Shown here piece by piece: positions 22,850 to 35,438 of a DNA stretch of 64,000 nucleotides (its first letter is position 1; every line of letters begins with the position of its first letter). The position numbers and the translations under genes were made by a program. Source of the DNA: Tretioscincus oriximinensis (lineage: Eukaryota; Chordata; Lepidosauria; Squamata; Gymnophthalmidae); assembly GCA_022410635.1 (NCBI GenBank), contig JAJVDF010000194.1, positions 378,621-442,620 of the forward strand, in the 5' to 3' direction. The notes below the pieces were generated by a model. It saw only the letters and a list, made by a program, of their open reading frames with translations, searched no databases and was not told the origin of the DNA.

Positions 22850-22993
22850 GCCCTATTTGCAGCACTTGTGTTTCTGCTTTCGGAGCAAGATCTGTAACCA
22901 TCTTCAGTGGTTTTATGGTGGCTGGAGGCCTGATGATGAGCAGCTTTGCACCTAGTATCTACTTCCTTTTGTGCTCCTATGGCATTATTGTTG
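22850..22993 (+). CDS. SLC16A9: SLC16A9 coding exon 2 (helices 2-3)
   Basis: This 144-nt exon completes codon 66 (Ser) and encodes residues 67-113, from [13 protein letters not shown] through the hydrophobic stretch [20 protein letters not shown] to SYGIIV. It is preceded by a pyrimidine-rich tract and ag at 22848-22849 and followed by gtaagg from 22994. A 144-nt second coding exon is characteristic of SLC16 genes. Phase 1 on both sides lets it join exons 1 and 3 in frame. It encodes the end of helix 2, helix 3 and the connecting loop. Confidence 0.95.
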
Positions 22994-23472
22994 GTAAGGG
23001 AATTCATGAGATTGTTTCAGAATAATTCATAAACTGGTTAGGGCCTTCAATGGGACACAGTTCCTTTTTATTGGTAGGAGCAGGGGGTTGCATATTTTCA
23101 TTTAAATAAATTACATACTGCTCTATACTGCCATCTCAAGGTAATTTACAAGGATAACATTAAAAATCATACCGATTAAACTGAATAAGAAGGGACATTG
23201 GCCATATTCAGTTTATCTTTGGTCTTCAAGAAAAAGGTTTAATCTATTGGTTTTTCAAGATTAAAATCTACTCTTTGAGATTAAAGATGAATTGAAGATG
23301 GTCTAAAATAAAAGGCGTACAATAATTGAAATAGCTTCCAGAGATACAAAAGTTGCTTCTTTTCAAAAGCAAATGGGTGGAAGTTATGTTGCACTGAGGC
23401 TTCTGAATTTGTTATAATTGTTGATTCAGAAAACTGTTTACATTTCTTTAAATTCAGTATTTGTCTTCATAG

Positions 23473-23568
23473 GTCTTGGGTGTGGTTTACTGTATACAGC
23501 AACAGTAACTATCACATGTCAGTATTTTGATAAACGCAGAGGACTTGCACTTGGCTTAATCTCTACAG
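23473..23568 (+). CDS. SLC16A9: SLC16A9 coding exon 3 (helix 4 and signature motif 2)
   Basis: This 96-nt exon encodes residues 114-145 plus the first base of codon 146. It carries [17 protein letters not shown] (helix 4) and the second conserved SLC16 motif, [16 protein letters not shown], at residues 131-146, in the cytoplasmic loop between helices 4 and 5. The acceptor is cttcatag ending at 23472 and the donor is gtattg from 23569. It is too short for a standalone ORF search; I placed it by the reading frame between exons 2 and 4 and by family order. Confidence 0.94.
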
Positions 23569-24994
23569 GTATTGTATAGTTGACTTCATCTTACTTACTG
23601 TACTTTGAATGATCATGTACTGTTTTAACCAATTTCACCTATATACTGTATTAAAGCTATGGATGAGGATTTGCAGTGGGTAGACCCCACTGACATACAT
23701 ATTTCAAGAAAAATGAGATGACTCATTTCCTTTTCTGATTACTGGCATTTCTGTAGGAATGCAATGAACTTCATTTGATTTGCCTCTTATTATAAATTTC
23801 CTGAAATAATACATTAACCGAAATTCATCTACTCTTGAAAATGATTCCACTTATGATTTTGCTGTACAGAGTTCAAGTTTTATGACTGAGGAATTGCTTT
23901 ATCAAGAAAATATTCAGAAAAATGTACATGATAGTGAAAATATTGTAAATTATGGATTAGATTTAAATGCAGTGCATACAATTTTAATGTAAAAAAGTCT
24001 CTTTAGAAACAAATTCTAAACTTAAGAGCAAAAATGAGACAATTTGAGAAAATGAGAAACAAAGATTATCATATTTTCCTAATTTCTACCTTCTATTTGC
24101 TCTTTAGGAAAGCTAAGCCAATGGAAGCATATCTCATTGTAGCAAAAAAGATAGTAACCAAGCATGAGTATTGCTCAGGGAAAATACACTAGGAATAATG
24201 CTTTCTATGGCCTATTGTAAAATGGAGAGTAATTAAAATCTTAAATAGAAAATATTTCACAATAGATGATTGTAGAATACATGCCCATAGTGGTTTATTT
24301 TAAACATATGAAATTCTCTCAAGTGTTTTATCTTGGATTGGATGAAACCCTCAAGATCAGCGCTTAAACTTAATCATTTGTGTAGAGATATAATCACATC
24401 TGAAAGTGCTTCCTGTTGTAATGCTGAAATGGATCCCCATATCCCAGAACACTATTCCAGACTAGTATGCTAGTAGACATGGTTGTTGATACCTACTAGT
24501 GGAGGAAGAAAAGAGTGCCACTCTGGTGCCCCCTCCCATTCTATTGCTTAGTTATGTTGATTAAGGTGGGGGGTTACTTGACCCCCATCAGCCTTGTGGA
24601 GGGGGGACTCCTAGAATCCTTCATAATCTCTTGCAGTTGTCCATGCAGAAAGGGCTGTATATTGTTTTTCCTAAGAAAAATTGTACATGTATAGATATTC
24701 TATGAAGTCATTTATAATTCATCAGATATGGTCAGTATTTCTCCTTGTCCTAGGTAACTTATGACTTATAATAATGGCCATTACAAGTTTCTAAAACCAT
24801 TCGTTTAGGTGCTTTCCTGCCAGCCTGTACTCAGAAGAGTATTCTGTCTGTATTTAGCTGCTCAAATGTCGAGTTGAATTGCTCTCAGCTTTGCTCTTGA
24901 TTCAGCTCAATTATTTGTACTTTGTTGCAGTTTCATACCNCAAGAACACAGCAACGTATCTTATGATGCTAGTTGATTGTTTCTTTTCTTTCAG
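23569..24994 (+). other. SLC16A9 intron between coding exons 3 and 4
   Basis: AT-rich, no recognised repeat or gene. Confidence 0.6.
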
Positions 24995-25864
24995 GATCAA
25001 GTGTTGGCCTCTTCATATATGCAGCACTGCAAAGAGAATTGATCGACTTGTATGGATTGGATGGGTGCTTGCTTATCGTTGGTGCATTATCCCTAAACAT
25101 TTTGGCATGTGGGAGCCTTATGCGACCTCTGCAGTCAAATGCTTCCACCANCCCTGAGAAACCAATTCTTGACAAGATTCCAGATCAATACTTGCTTGGA
25201 AAGACCAGCAATGAAGGAGAATTGGTGAATAAAGTCCCCTACAATGATTTTAAGCAAAATTCTCTCGTATCTAAACCCGGACCATTATCAGCTACACCAA
25301 GGGAGAAAGAAACGTATAGGAAGAAAGCTGTAGAACAAACTTATTTCTGCAAACAGCTGGCCAAAAAGAAATGGAATCTATATTTAGACTATTGGGAAGA
25401 GACATTGAGTCTCTTTAAAAACAAGGTGTTCTCTTCNCTTTTTATAGCCATTTTCTGCTTTGACATTGGTGGTTTCCCTCCATCTTTGCTTATGGAAGAT
25501 ATAGCAAGAAGTGCAAACATCAGGGAAGAAGACTGTGTCATTCCCCTCATTTCTATCATAGGCATTATGACTGCCATTGGCAAACTTGTCTTGGGAATTC
25601 TGGCAGATTTTGAATGGGTTAATATCCTATATCTCTATGTCTTGACTTTAATAATGACTGCTTTCGCACTGGTTTTGATTCCTTTTGCCCACAGTTACCT
25701 TACACTGGCAATACTTTCAGGAATTTTGGGTTTTCTTACAGGAAACTGGTCAATTTTTCCATATGTAACAACAAAGACTGTAGGAATTGAGAAACTAACC
25801 CATGCATATGGAATATTGATGTTTTTTGCTGGACTTGGAAACAGTCTTGGACCACCTATCATTG
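24995..25864 (+). CDS. SLC16A9: SLC16A9 coding exon 4 (helices 5-11 and central loop)
   Basis: This 870-nt exon encodes residues 147-435. It covers helices 5 and 6, a hydrophilic central cytoplasmic loop of about 100 residues (roughly 188-289), and helices 7 to about 11. The end of the loop ([13 protein letters not shown]) and LFKNKVFS are diagnostic for MCT9, as are [14 protein letters not shown] and [19 protein letters not shown]. In a by-eye alignment from memory, the Asp/Arg pair that proton-linked MCT1-4 carry in helix 8 is replaced by uncharged residues near GIMTAIGK (335-342), fitting proton-independent transport; that is inference. Two single n calls (25151 and 25438) leave a few codons ambiguous. 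Acceptor tttctttcag ends at 24994; donor gtaaga starts at 25865. Open reading runs into the intron to 25935 and is not coding. Confidence 0.96.
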
Positions 25865-28413
25865 GTAAGATTGCTGTCAGTTTACTGTTTTTTTTAATGG
25901 CACCTGCTTATCTTGCAGTTAATTTTATTGGATAATGCCAAATGCAGAATTATTTATGAAGAAATTACAGCAAGAAAGAGACATAAACAGCACCCTTGTT
26001 ATTATAACGTCAGTTGAAAATAATCAATAATAATTATTAGCAAACCAGATCAAATGTCTACTGCAGCCATAAATGCAAAGCATAAACGTGACACAAGCAT
26101 TTATACTAGTGGATTAAGCCCATTCCCTTTGGGATGAACAGCTGTTGTTGGGTGTGCTAGCTGCCACCCCCATCCCCCACCCCCATGGCATTGCTGATAT
26201 TTAAGCTCCAACCAGCTGGGAGTCATCTGGATTTCAGCATTTTGCTGGTAAGCGACTGCCACTGCACGGCATTCTGTCATGGGCGTTGCCATTTTGGAGG
26301 TAGCTCTTCCAGTCCAAGACACGGCAATCAGCCANTCATCTGTGTTCAAGGTGATGAACTGGGTCCACTCACTTAGAAAGCCAATTGCCACAACCCGCTT
26401 TAGTAATAGAGATGCTATATTGTGCTTACATGGTTTAAATTCTGACGTATATGGTTTTTTAAAAGCATTTTCATTATTGATTTTAGACATTTTTGTATTA
26501 TCTTTCATTTTCAAAACATCTGAAAGCAGTTTATAAAACATTAAAGACAAGACTAAATCCAGAATAAAAGCATCAGTTTTATCCCTTCTGATTGGCTGCT
26601 GGGGGCTGGGGGGAAAGATGCATCAAAAGGCTAGCTTAGTGGGCAGTTCATTGAACTTAAATCTACAGAGGGGTGGAAAACATCAAACAGTTTCGGAACT
26701 CTTTAGCTTTTGTTTCTTGTTTGGAAACTTCAATGTTTTCAAACAAGAATGTGAAGTACCAGGAATCTAATGAAAAGCAAGCTGAAGATGCTTGAATGAC
26801 AGAATGGACTATGATCCTAAACGATGTCCTTGCCACAAATTTAAACATTGTGCCAAACTGTAGTTAATATAAACCATTATTATGAAGTGTTATGCTTGTG
26901 CCTCCAAATGTGTAAGAGCCAAATTTGTTTCCAATATTTTACTCTATTTGTTCAGTACTTTTCTTATAGTTCCTTGATATCNTCACTCAGCAGTGCCCTC
27001 TTATGTGAAAAAGTGATATAATTCTGCTCTATCAATTCTTGCATTCTCAAACAAGCAGCTAACATGATGTCCAGATTTAGCATTCATTTGCAAACAAGGT
27101 TTTCTGAGTTGACATTAGGAATAGAGCAATATCTACACACTTTACATTATAAAATGTACTTTTGCATAATCAATGTGCAAACTGAAATTTCCATATGCCT
27201 GAACTTTGCAATGCAGTTTTTTAGACAATACAATACTTACAGAAATGCATTCCTTAGGGAAAACGAGCATAGAAATACATATACAGTGAAAGATAGTGTG
27301 TTCAGGGACTAGACTCTCCAACTAGAGCTGCCCCNACTGGAGCAGGTTCCATGCAAGAACAATCTAGTTGTTTGAGGACATGCATTGAACCATGCTGCCT
27401 GAGCTTCAGAACCTACTGTGAGAACTTTTATTTATTTGTTTGTTTGTTTGTACTTATATCCTGCCCTATACCCGAAGTTCTCTGGCCATGAATAAAATTC
27501 CTGGTCTCTCCACATATCCCTCAATTTTAAATTCATTTTCATAATATCCCAATCATACATAGTCTAACTGAAACCTATCCATAAAACCTAAACTCTTCCA
27601 CCCCACCACCCTCAAAGCATTCATTGATTGTTTACATCTGAAAGATTATGTGATTATTTTTGGCATGGCATATTCCTGCTCTCAGAGCCCATTTTGGTGG
27701 TACAATATGGTGGTACAAATGGAGTATCTGCTAAACCAGACCAAATATTAGCACACCTATTCCAAAGCCCCTTGGACTGCTGGTAGATCTGCTAAACACT
27801 ATTCTCATCTGNCCCAGCCCCTTTTTGGTCACATGGCTTCTGGCCCTGCACATCACTAAGATGGTATTCCTGAACCAGAACAGGAAATGATATCAGCAGT
27901 GGGTGGGGCACCTGACATCATGTGACCAAAAAGGGGGAGAACCAAAAGGTGTGGTTTGGTCATCCTTGCATTAGGAAATGGGTATGGCCTTTCTCTTCCT
28001 CTCCAGAATGCAAAAGCATAAAGCCCCAAATTGAGCTATCTTTATTTTATTAAAAGGCAAATATGGAAAGGCCCAGAGTGCAAATAGAGACTGCCTTCTT
28101 CAACCATTCCTAGATAGCACAGGTTCTGACATTAAGCAAACCATAGTTAGACTTTTAGTCAGTATCTTTCTTGCTTTATTATCACAGAATATTTTTACAA
28201 TTACACTACTGCATTTAAGAACAGCAGAACCTACTTCCATCTGTTGGACATAAGGCAATAGAGTACACATTCGAATCCCATCCTGCATGAGGCCCTTTTG
28301 TGGAGTTGGGATGTAAATAAATAGAAACAAAGAAATAAAATAACTATCAAGTTTTCAGCAAGATTTGGCAAATGTATACGTATCTAACATCTCTCTTTTG
28401 CCTTTTTTCCCAG
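25865..28413 (+). other. SLC16A9 last coding intron
   Basis: Contains a G/C-rich stretch at about 26100-26380 with open frames on both strands that I could not match to a protein, and at about 27430-27480 a minus-strand L2 3' tail fragment ((ttta)n then ttatatcctgccctataccc). Confidence 0.5.
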
Positions 28414-28598
28414 GTTGGTTTTATGACTGGACAAATTCTTATGACATGGCCTTTTATTTCAGTGGACTTTGTGTTTTGTTTGGAGGGCTCCTTTTGCTAG
28501 TTGCTGCACTGCCATGCTGGAATAGCACAAGCAGAACCAGTCAGCCTGAAAAGCCACTTCCAAGTCTTTATTCCTACAAAGTTCCATCCAGTGTGTAA
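28414..28598 (+). CDS. SLC16A9: SLC16A9 coding exon 5 (helix 12, C-terminus, stop)
   Basis: The last coding exon completes codon 436 (Gly) and encodes residues 437-496 and the taa stop. It starts GWFYDWTNSYDMAFYFSG, the usual extracellular loop and start of helix 12 of MCT9, and ends YSYKVPSSV, close to the family's C-terminal YKVASNV. The acceptor is a strong pyrimidine tract (ttttttcccag) ending at 28413. The tail between helix 12 and the terminus is somewhat shorter than in human, which accounts for part of the 496 versus about 509 residue difference. Confidence 0.95.
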
Positions 28599-29990
28599 GT
28601 GACTGGGTCCAACAGTCACTTCACCCCATTTTATACTCCAGGGTGAAATACTTCCACTTTTCTACTTATTTATGAAGTATTTTTTTACAAAAATATTTTG
28701 CATACGATTTTGAAATACATATAAGCAGAAAAGGTTTTCATGGCTGCGCTACCCTTGGATGCTTCATCCGGGCAACAATCGGTAGTTGAAACGATTGCTA
28801 GTGGCAGCCGATGAAGAGAGGAACACCAATGGAAATGGCTTCCATATGCTCTTCTTCCCTCACTTTGAAAGTCTGCACTGGTGTAGACAAGGTTCTTTTT
28901 TAATGTAGCAATATCACTGCAGTTACTTAAAAAACAATTGATTTGCAGCTGTGTATTTTTCACTGCTTGTTCCTAAGTATTAAACGGCCTGCCTACGAAC
29001 TGTTAACATGTGCTCTAGAATTCTACTTTTCCTGTAACTGTTCTTTTCCGTTGACTTCAGCATTGGTGTAGTTATTATCCACAGTGAAACATAATCAATT
29101 GGAATTCAAAGAACGGTTGATTCAATTCATTTGTATACTGTCGTTCCAAAATAAGACGCTAAAGGCAGTTTATGTGGAAAATCCAGGAAAACAATATTTT
29201 ATAAAACTACAAAATAGTGATATTTTTAGATATATTGTATAAACAGTATACCAGTCCATTATTCATTGAAACAGAAAATAATAAAATACAAAGTAATTAT
29301 GGACGCTCCTGATGAAATCCTGGTTTTGGAAGCTGATGTAGTCAGTAGGTAAGGAGTTGAAGAGCAGGAAAGCTGTGGGAAACTACTGAAGCAAGCTGGT
29401 CTTATCCCCATTGGAAAATGCTATACTGCAAGTCAGAGTGTGTGTGGGCCATCAAAAGCAGCAATGACAAACANGCACAGTTCTTGGGGCCCACTCTTTC
29501 CATGCAGATTGTTACTTATTATGCATAACCTCAATTTGGAAAAAGTAAGCTAGTCTCTTCATGCTTCTTATAATTTCCTTTATTGCTCTTTGGTTCTGAT
29601 GACATCCTACCCCCAAATAAGGTTTAGTCCAACAGAACCATGAATTAAGTTTCTTCTCCAGGATTGAAAATGCATTGTGTTGCAGTTTTAACTACTAAAC
29701 TCTTCTTTAGTAGAACATATATGTAAGCATTTGGCTATCTGAGAGAATTACAAATATTTGCTGCTCTTTTNAGAAAATCTCAAGGCAATTTGATCCTATA
29801 ATCATGAATGCAATACATATTTGGAGTGCTTGCTTTTTGGCAATTGTGGCTACAAGGAAAATTTTGGGGACAATTGTGTGGCAAGTATTTCTAAATGTCA
29901 CTGACCTTGCTGTATTCCAAATCCTTTTTTTTTTGTTTTCCACAAAAGGTTGCAAAACCGAAATCTTTGAAACAAAGGAATAAATACAAG
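28599..29990 (+). other. Probable SLC16A9 3' UTR
   Basis: The DNA after the stop is AT-rich and has no coding signal. AATAAA occurs at 29280-29285 and at 29979-29984; either could end the transcript. About 29115-29400 resembles the minus-strand 3' tail of an L2-type LINE, so the first AATAAA may belong to a repeat. The true end cannot be decided without transcript data. Confidence 0.45.
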
Positions 29991-30459
29991 TTGTGGAATA
30001 ACGTTGTGCTTTGATAGAGTGTACATCTTTGTTAGGGACATTCTAAAGCAGCTAATTCATTACAAGTAAACCAATGAATAGATGGGTCTTATCTTTCAGA
30101 AGAATTTCACTTTTAGTTGGTCAATTTTTCAAAGGCTGTTGTGAGGAGAGGATCACCTTAGTACAATTCCCAACCCTGACCTTTAGAAATAAGCAAGGCT
30201 GGCAAATTTAAGTATAAATTTCATGGAAAAGAATCTAGTNAAGTGTCCTTGTGTAATTAAGCCAAACACACATTAAATCGAACAGGACTGTCAGAACTTG
30301 GAGGATGTTAAGAAATAGTGTTAAACAGTTGTGCCACAGAATTCAGGTTATGGAGTTAGTGTGGCTGAAATGGAATGCATAGACGTGAGCTCCGAAACCT
30401 CCACCTTCTTTTTTTTAATGCAAGATAAAATAGTAGTGATGTTAATTATTTCAACAACA

Positions 30460-30510
30460 AGAACAACAACCACCAACAACCACACCAACCACACCACCAC
30501 CACCAACAGT
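30460..30510 (+). repeat. (CAA/CAC)n simple repeat
   Basis: Run of caacaac and accaacc units giving spurious Thr/Asn-rich frames. Intergenic, downstream of SLC16A9. Confidence 0.85.
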
Positions 30511-31439
30511 TTCCTGGCACATTATACATATTCCCAGTTAATTCCCAGGCCAATAATTGGGCTNTTTTTTTCTCCACTTTTCTGCATGTATTTAATTGAT
30601 ATACCTTTATCTAGCTNCATCTCTTTCTGCCAGGCCCTTTGCTCCACTTTGGAGGATCAATTCCTGCACTTTAGCAGAGTCAGTGCTGTGAAGGGTTGGG
30701 AGCACATTATGGGAGTGGGGAAGAAAGGCAGGAGATGCAGGAAAGATTGGGAGGAAAGGGTAAAACAAGAGGTAGAGGAGATGCCAGGGGGGAGAGATGA
30801 AGGGTGGGTAAGAAAATGTAGATGAAGAGGAAGGAGAGTAAAAGAGAAGAAAAAGGGAGATGCGATGGGAAAATCTATAGTGATGAACGGCAGCTTAATA
30901 TTTAGATAAAGCTCTTTATAAGACAAATGATTTGAAACATCAGCAGGATAAAATACAAATTTATTTAGACTTAGCAGCAGAAACATTAAAAGAAAAAATG
31001 TTCTCTGCCGTTTTTCAAACACTATTTTCTCTAAAAGAATTTTTTTAGGGGCTTCCTGGCAATTTTGTTAATTTACAAAAATGGCTTGCAGTTACAGAAG
31101 CTAAAACGCCTAATGCAAACTTTAAATATATTGGATGAAAAAATAGCAACACAAAATCAACTAATTGAAAACAATATGTCTGAAGCTTTAATAACTTCAG
31201 GTATGAACCACAACAGATTAAGCTCGACTCCAGGCGGGATGACTCTTTGTCCACCATCAGGGGAAAAAAAAAAAGGAAATCAGAGATAAAAATATCAAAT
31301 AAGTGACTATGTTTCTTTAGCAATGGCTGTAAATGGTTAAACTTTGGATACATTTACTAGTGCTTTACTGGTGTCAGAAGCATCGCAATGGAGAATGCGG
31401 TCCCATCTGAAACTGGGGCAATGAGGTTTTTCTTCTTCT

Positions 31440-32715
31440 TCTCATTTTCTTTTTCTTTACTATTTGATTTATATCCCGCCCACCCCACAAAGGGCTCTGG
31501 ATGGCTCACAGTGCAATACAAAACAATAAAATGCAAGATAATTATATAAAACCAGTTAAAATCCAGAAAATATTTAAAAACAAATTACAATCATAAACCC
31601 CCCAACGTATACCAACTCAGATCCAAAGGGCAAAACTAAAACAACAGTGAAAGCAAATCAGCCTGAGGCTAGACTAAAGCTAGCCCAAAGCTCTCCTGAA
31701 ACTCAACAGTTCTTTAATTGCTTGAGTTCTCATAGAGAGGTTGTTCCACCAGGTAGGGGCCACACAAGAGAATGCCCTATTTTTGGTGACCGAAAGGTGG
31801 GCCTTACTGACAGCAGGAACCATAGATTACCTCAATGTTCTCCTGGGTATTTGGAGAGCAGGCCAGTCTCACAAATATGAGGGCCCTAAGCCATGTAAAG
31901 CTTTAAAGGTCACAACCAGCACCTTGAATTGGATCTGGAACTCAATTGGCAATCAGTGCAGTTCCCGTAAAGTAAGAGAAATGTGGGTCCCACGAGGGGC
32001 ACCTGTTAATAAATGGGCTGTTGTATTCTGAACCAACTTCAGCCTTTGGATAAGGCACAAGGGAAGGCCGGCATGCAGAGGATTACAANAATCCAGCCTA
32101 GCAGTAACTGTTGCATGGATCACGGTGCTAGGTCAGGGCGAGTGAGATAAGGGGTCAACTGCCGAGCTTGTCTCAGGTAGAAGAAGGCTGTTTGAANTGA
32201 GTCTCCATGGAAAGGTTGTAGTCCAAGTGGACACCCAGGCTCTTGACAGTGGGGAGAGTACACAGAGGGCTCTTGCTGAAGGGAGGCAGCTGGAGACCAC
32301 TAGGTTCAGCCCTATGGCCCAGCCAGAGGACCTCAGTCTTCGATGGGTTTAATTTCAACCTGCTACTGCTTAACCAGTTCGTGATGGCTTCTAGGCAATG
32401 GGAGTGAACATCTGGGACTGAAGCTGACTGACCCTCCATCAGCAGGAGGAGCTGTGTGTCATCAACGTACTGATGGCAGATCAATCCATAATACCAAATT
32501 AACTGAGTTATTGGGGAGAGCACTGCACCCTGAGGAACCCCACACTGAAACGGAGACCGCTGGGAGCACTGACCCCCAAAGTCTACTCGCTGCCCTTTGC
32601 GCTGGAGGAATGAAGAGAACCAAGCAAGAGCTGTTCCTTGATCACGATGTCACGATGTCATGGTCCACAACATCAAATGCTGCTGATAGAAAGTGGGGGG
32701 CATATGCAATGGGAC
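31440..32715 (-). mobile_element. L2-type LINE with reverse transcriptase segment, degenerate
   Basis: On the minus strand, sequence from about 32715 reads through frameshifts as reverse transcriptase. A frame at 32523-32173 has the catalytic YVDD box (ICHQYVDDTQLLL), then LKLNPSKTEVLWLG and VKSLGVHLDYNLSM, which continue the L2 order. The 3' end reaches ttatatcccgcccacccc near 31470. This is a different, older subfamily than the one at 8 kb. Confidence 0.82.
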
Positions 32716-32867
32716 ATCCGATCATATGAGTGNAAGTTCAATTATGGTGCTGTATTTTGTTTACGACTGCTCCTTTAAAATGTATTTCTGTTAATGTAAA
32801 TTGACGAGCTCCCCATTGAAAAAAATTAAGTTGATCGAGACCTTGACCAAATGGAACTTTGTACTGG

Positions 32868-32982
32868 ACTATAACTCAGAATAGGAACCTGAATCGGGCT
32901 TGCCATAGTCTATACTGGCACAATGATAGCCAATCTCTGTCCTGAGATGTTACCCAGAATAAGGTTCCTTATGGATAGGGCC
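32868..32982. repeat. Harbinger-like MITE, truncated
   Basis: Contains ggcttgccatagtctatact and the right end acccagaataaggttcc then atggatagggcc, matching the palindromic family. One arm is largely lost. Confidence 0.5.
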
Positions 32983-33167
32983 TCAGTTATTAAAATAAGA
33001 TAAATTTTCAATAGTTTTCTTACAGGAGATGCACACCCCACATTAAGCAACAGTTTCTCAGCCTGACAACCTATGTATTAATTCTCCTACTTCCCCCAGT
33101 TGCTCCAACATAAGAGACTTACAGAGGGACTATTCACAAATTATAAATGGTATAAGACAAAAGCAAG

Positions 33168-33288
33168 CTTCAAAAATGTATACACACTTTGAACTTCCAT
33201 AGAAGATTTATTTACTGTTCTACTGTTAAATTTCAGGAAATTTTCTATGGAAGTTCAAAGTGTGTATACATTTTTTTGAAGTACCCTG
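33168..33288. mobile_element. Mariner-like hairpin MITE
   Basis: A 37-nt arm (33168-33204, containing gtatacacactttgaac) is repeated as a near-perfect reverse complement at 33243-33281, with a 38-nt loop. The right end continues taccctg before TA at 33289-33290, a Tc1/mariner-type end. The matching outer bases on the left are altered. Confidence 0.65.
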
Positions 33289-33891
33289 TATATATCCACA
33301 CCTACGTTTCTCTTCTGGTATTTCTGGATTGCCAATTATTTTCTTTTTTCCACTCACGGAATGTTTTCACCCATTTGCCCTAAGGCTAGAGGCATGTAGA
33401 TGAAATCAATCATCTAGAAGCTATGCAGAAACCAAATCAAGACTGACATATTCTGTCCACTTGGTGGCAATATTGTGTTTGTGAAAAGAGTGATCTTGAG
33501 ATTTTCCAAATTTTAGGTTCATAATTTGCTCATCTTGGGTAAATTATTTTGTATCTTGTTCGGTTTGCAAAAGCTAGAAGCTTGTTTCAACACAGATAGT
33601 CTAAAGATATATATTTGTATTTGCATGGTTGGATGAGGAGATAATAAATATTGTTATTTGTACTAATACTGAGACTCAGTATCGAGACTCAATACATATA
33701 GATGCTGTTTCAATCATGAACAATGGAACGAAACCAAGAAAAAATGTTAATGAACAAACGAATATTAGAGAAAGATTTGGATTAAAACAAGGTGTAAAAA
33801 AATGAAATATTTCAGAATANGCTTAACTAGAAACATTAAAAAAATGCATGAGTAAATTACAAAAGAGTATGGGCAAAAATCAAGAAATAGT

Positions 33892-34245
33892 TAAGAACAT
33901 AAGAATATAAGAAGAGCCATACTGGATCAGGCCATAGCCCACCTAGTCCCAGTATTCTGTCTCACACAGAGTCCCACCAGATGCACCTGGGCAGTCTGAA
34001 CATAGGAAAGCACAATATGCACCTGTTCATGATATTTCAGGAGCCTTGCCTGTTGCTCCATCCTGGAGGCAACATCCAGGCATCCATCCTAGTAGCCATT
34101 TATACCTTTGGTGTCCATAAACCTGTCTAGACATGTCTTGAAATTATCCAAGCTGCTAGCTACCAGTACTTCTTCAGGAAGCAAATTCCACAGGCCGATG
34201 ACTCTCTGGGTGAAAAGATTGGGAGTGTGGAATAAATTTAGGAAA
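33892..34245 (-). mobile_element. CR1-family LINE 3' end (second subfamily)
   Basis: Read on the minus strand it gives an ORF2 tail (LDNFKTCLDRFMDTKG) followed by a 3' UTR with ctgatccagtatggctcttc and the terminal repeat cttatattcttatgttctta. The same 3' end is at about 57140-57278 on the + strand. Confidence 0.7.
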
Positions 34246-34694
34246 TCTAAGGCCCTGTGCATATGTTGGCTTATAACCCGGGATATAGGATATCCCAGGT
34301 ATAAGCCATCACTCCCCTAGGACACGCCGACATGGATTCTTGTGAGGCGGGGTGGGTGCCTTACTTGCGAGAAGTGNTCTGCTACCATGGCTGTCGCGGC
34401 TGTCGCACAAGGCCTCCCTGATTTGCTGTCAGAAGTGTGATCTCGTGTGACTTCGCCTGAGATTTGACCCCGGCAGCAAAACTGTGGTGGTATGCTACAA
34501 AATCCGGAATATATCCACTCTCAAAAGTCACGGAATAAAGGAGGGCTGTAGCGAATTGATTGCTGACAACCCATGAGCACATGGGCCTGGGTTGCCTTGA
34601 TGGTGTTCCCATCCAGGCATTAATCCCTTGTCTTCACAGACTCTAAATGATATACAAAAACCTCTTCCAACGCCAAAATTCCATTAGTCATATC

Positions 34695-35433
34695 TGTGGC
34701 GTCCTCCATTTTAGAGGTTTGGTGTTTCTTTTATTTACTTACCAAATATCCCAGAGGGAGGGGGGAAGAGCAGGCCTGGGCAGGGGCGTGGCTTCCTGGT
34801 TCCCTGTTTGGGAGGGGGCATGGCTGGAGGAGCCAGCCAATGGGGCCTCGAGTAGCCGGCTGGTCAGCACATAAAAGGGAAGCTGACCAGGGCTAGAGGC
34901 CTTTCTGTCAGGGACTTGTGGTGTAGCAAGTGACAGAGGGGTCCGCTTCTGATCTGCCTCAGAGGGAGGGGGTGGAAGTGTATGGTAGCCTGGAGGAGTC
35001 AGGGCTGGGGCTTGACTTGGGGCTGGAACAAATAAAGTGACACAGGGCCTGTCTCTTTAAGGATCCGGAAACTAATGTTGCTCTTGCTGTGTGTGTGTGT
35101 GCTTGAGTCAGGCTTACTTGATAAAAGCCGAAGCTTTATTATTCTAATCTTTCTTCTATTCCTTGTTTGTAAATAATAAACTTGTTGTTTGTTGCAGTTC
35201 AAACATCTCNCTCTTTCTTTATTTCTGTAACCACAAAATTAAGCACGCTGCTGGTGGGGGCTGTGAATAAAGCCCTCATCCTGAGGTAAACTCTGAGGCC
35301 TTGTGTAGGCCTGAGGATAGTACTGTTGCTGCAAGCAGTCGTGGGTGCTGGCTTGGGCAACAGGGTGGATATTGTGGCACCCCTGACTGTGAGGGTCATC
35401 GAATAGTAGGGCCCTCAGGTAGGGGCCGCCACA
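34695..35433 (+). mobile_element. Solo LTR, copy 1 (739 bp, TSD ATATC)
   Basis: It begins TGTGGCGTCC and ends GGGGCCGCCACA, the short inverted TG..CA ends of an LTR. The perfect 5-bp duplication ATATC flanks it (34690-34694 and 35434-35438). A TATA box (cataaaagg, about 34870) and a polyadenylation signal (AATAAA, 35175-35180) give the + orientation. A (GT)n run lies near 35088-35101. No internal coding region is attached, so it is a solo LTR. A 5-bp duplication fits Gypsy-type or ERV-L-type elements; I cannot tell which. Confidence 0.88.
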
Positions 35434-35438
35434 ATATC

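Larger units (their letters stand above)
15163..28598 (+). other. SLC16A9: SLC16A9 (MCT9) coding span, five coding exons
   Basis: Joining 15163-15358, 22850-22993, 23473-23568, 24995-25864 and 28414-28598 gives 1491 nt: 496 codons plus a stop, with no frameshift. All four introns are phase 1 and have GT/AG borders. The product is a 12-helix major-facilitator protein of the SLC16 family and matches vertebrate MCT9 along its whole length (human about 509 residues). Family motif 1 (DGGWGW, residues 8-13) and motif 2 ([16 protein letters not shown], residues 131-146) are intact. Human MCT9 lies in the plasma membrane, is associated with blood carnitine and urate levels, and has been reported to move carnitine/creatine without proton coupling. 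Apart from scattered single n calls, nothing suggests loss of function. Introns are about 7.5, 0.5, 1.4 and 2.5 kb, plus a long 5' intron if the CpG-rich block is the promoter. Confidence 0.95.

Noticed and set aside
25389..25583. Minus-strand frame opposite SLC16A9 exon 4
   Set aside because: Shadow of the coding strand.
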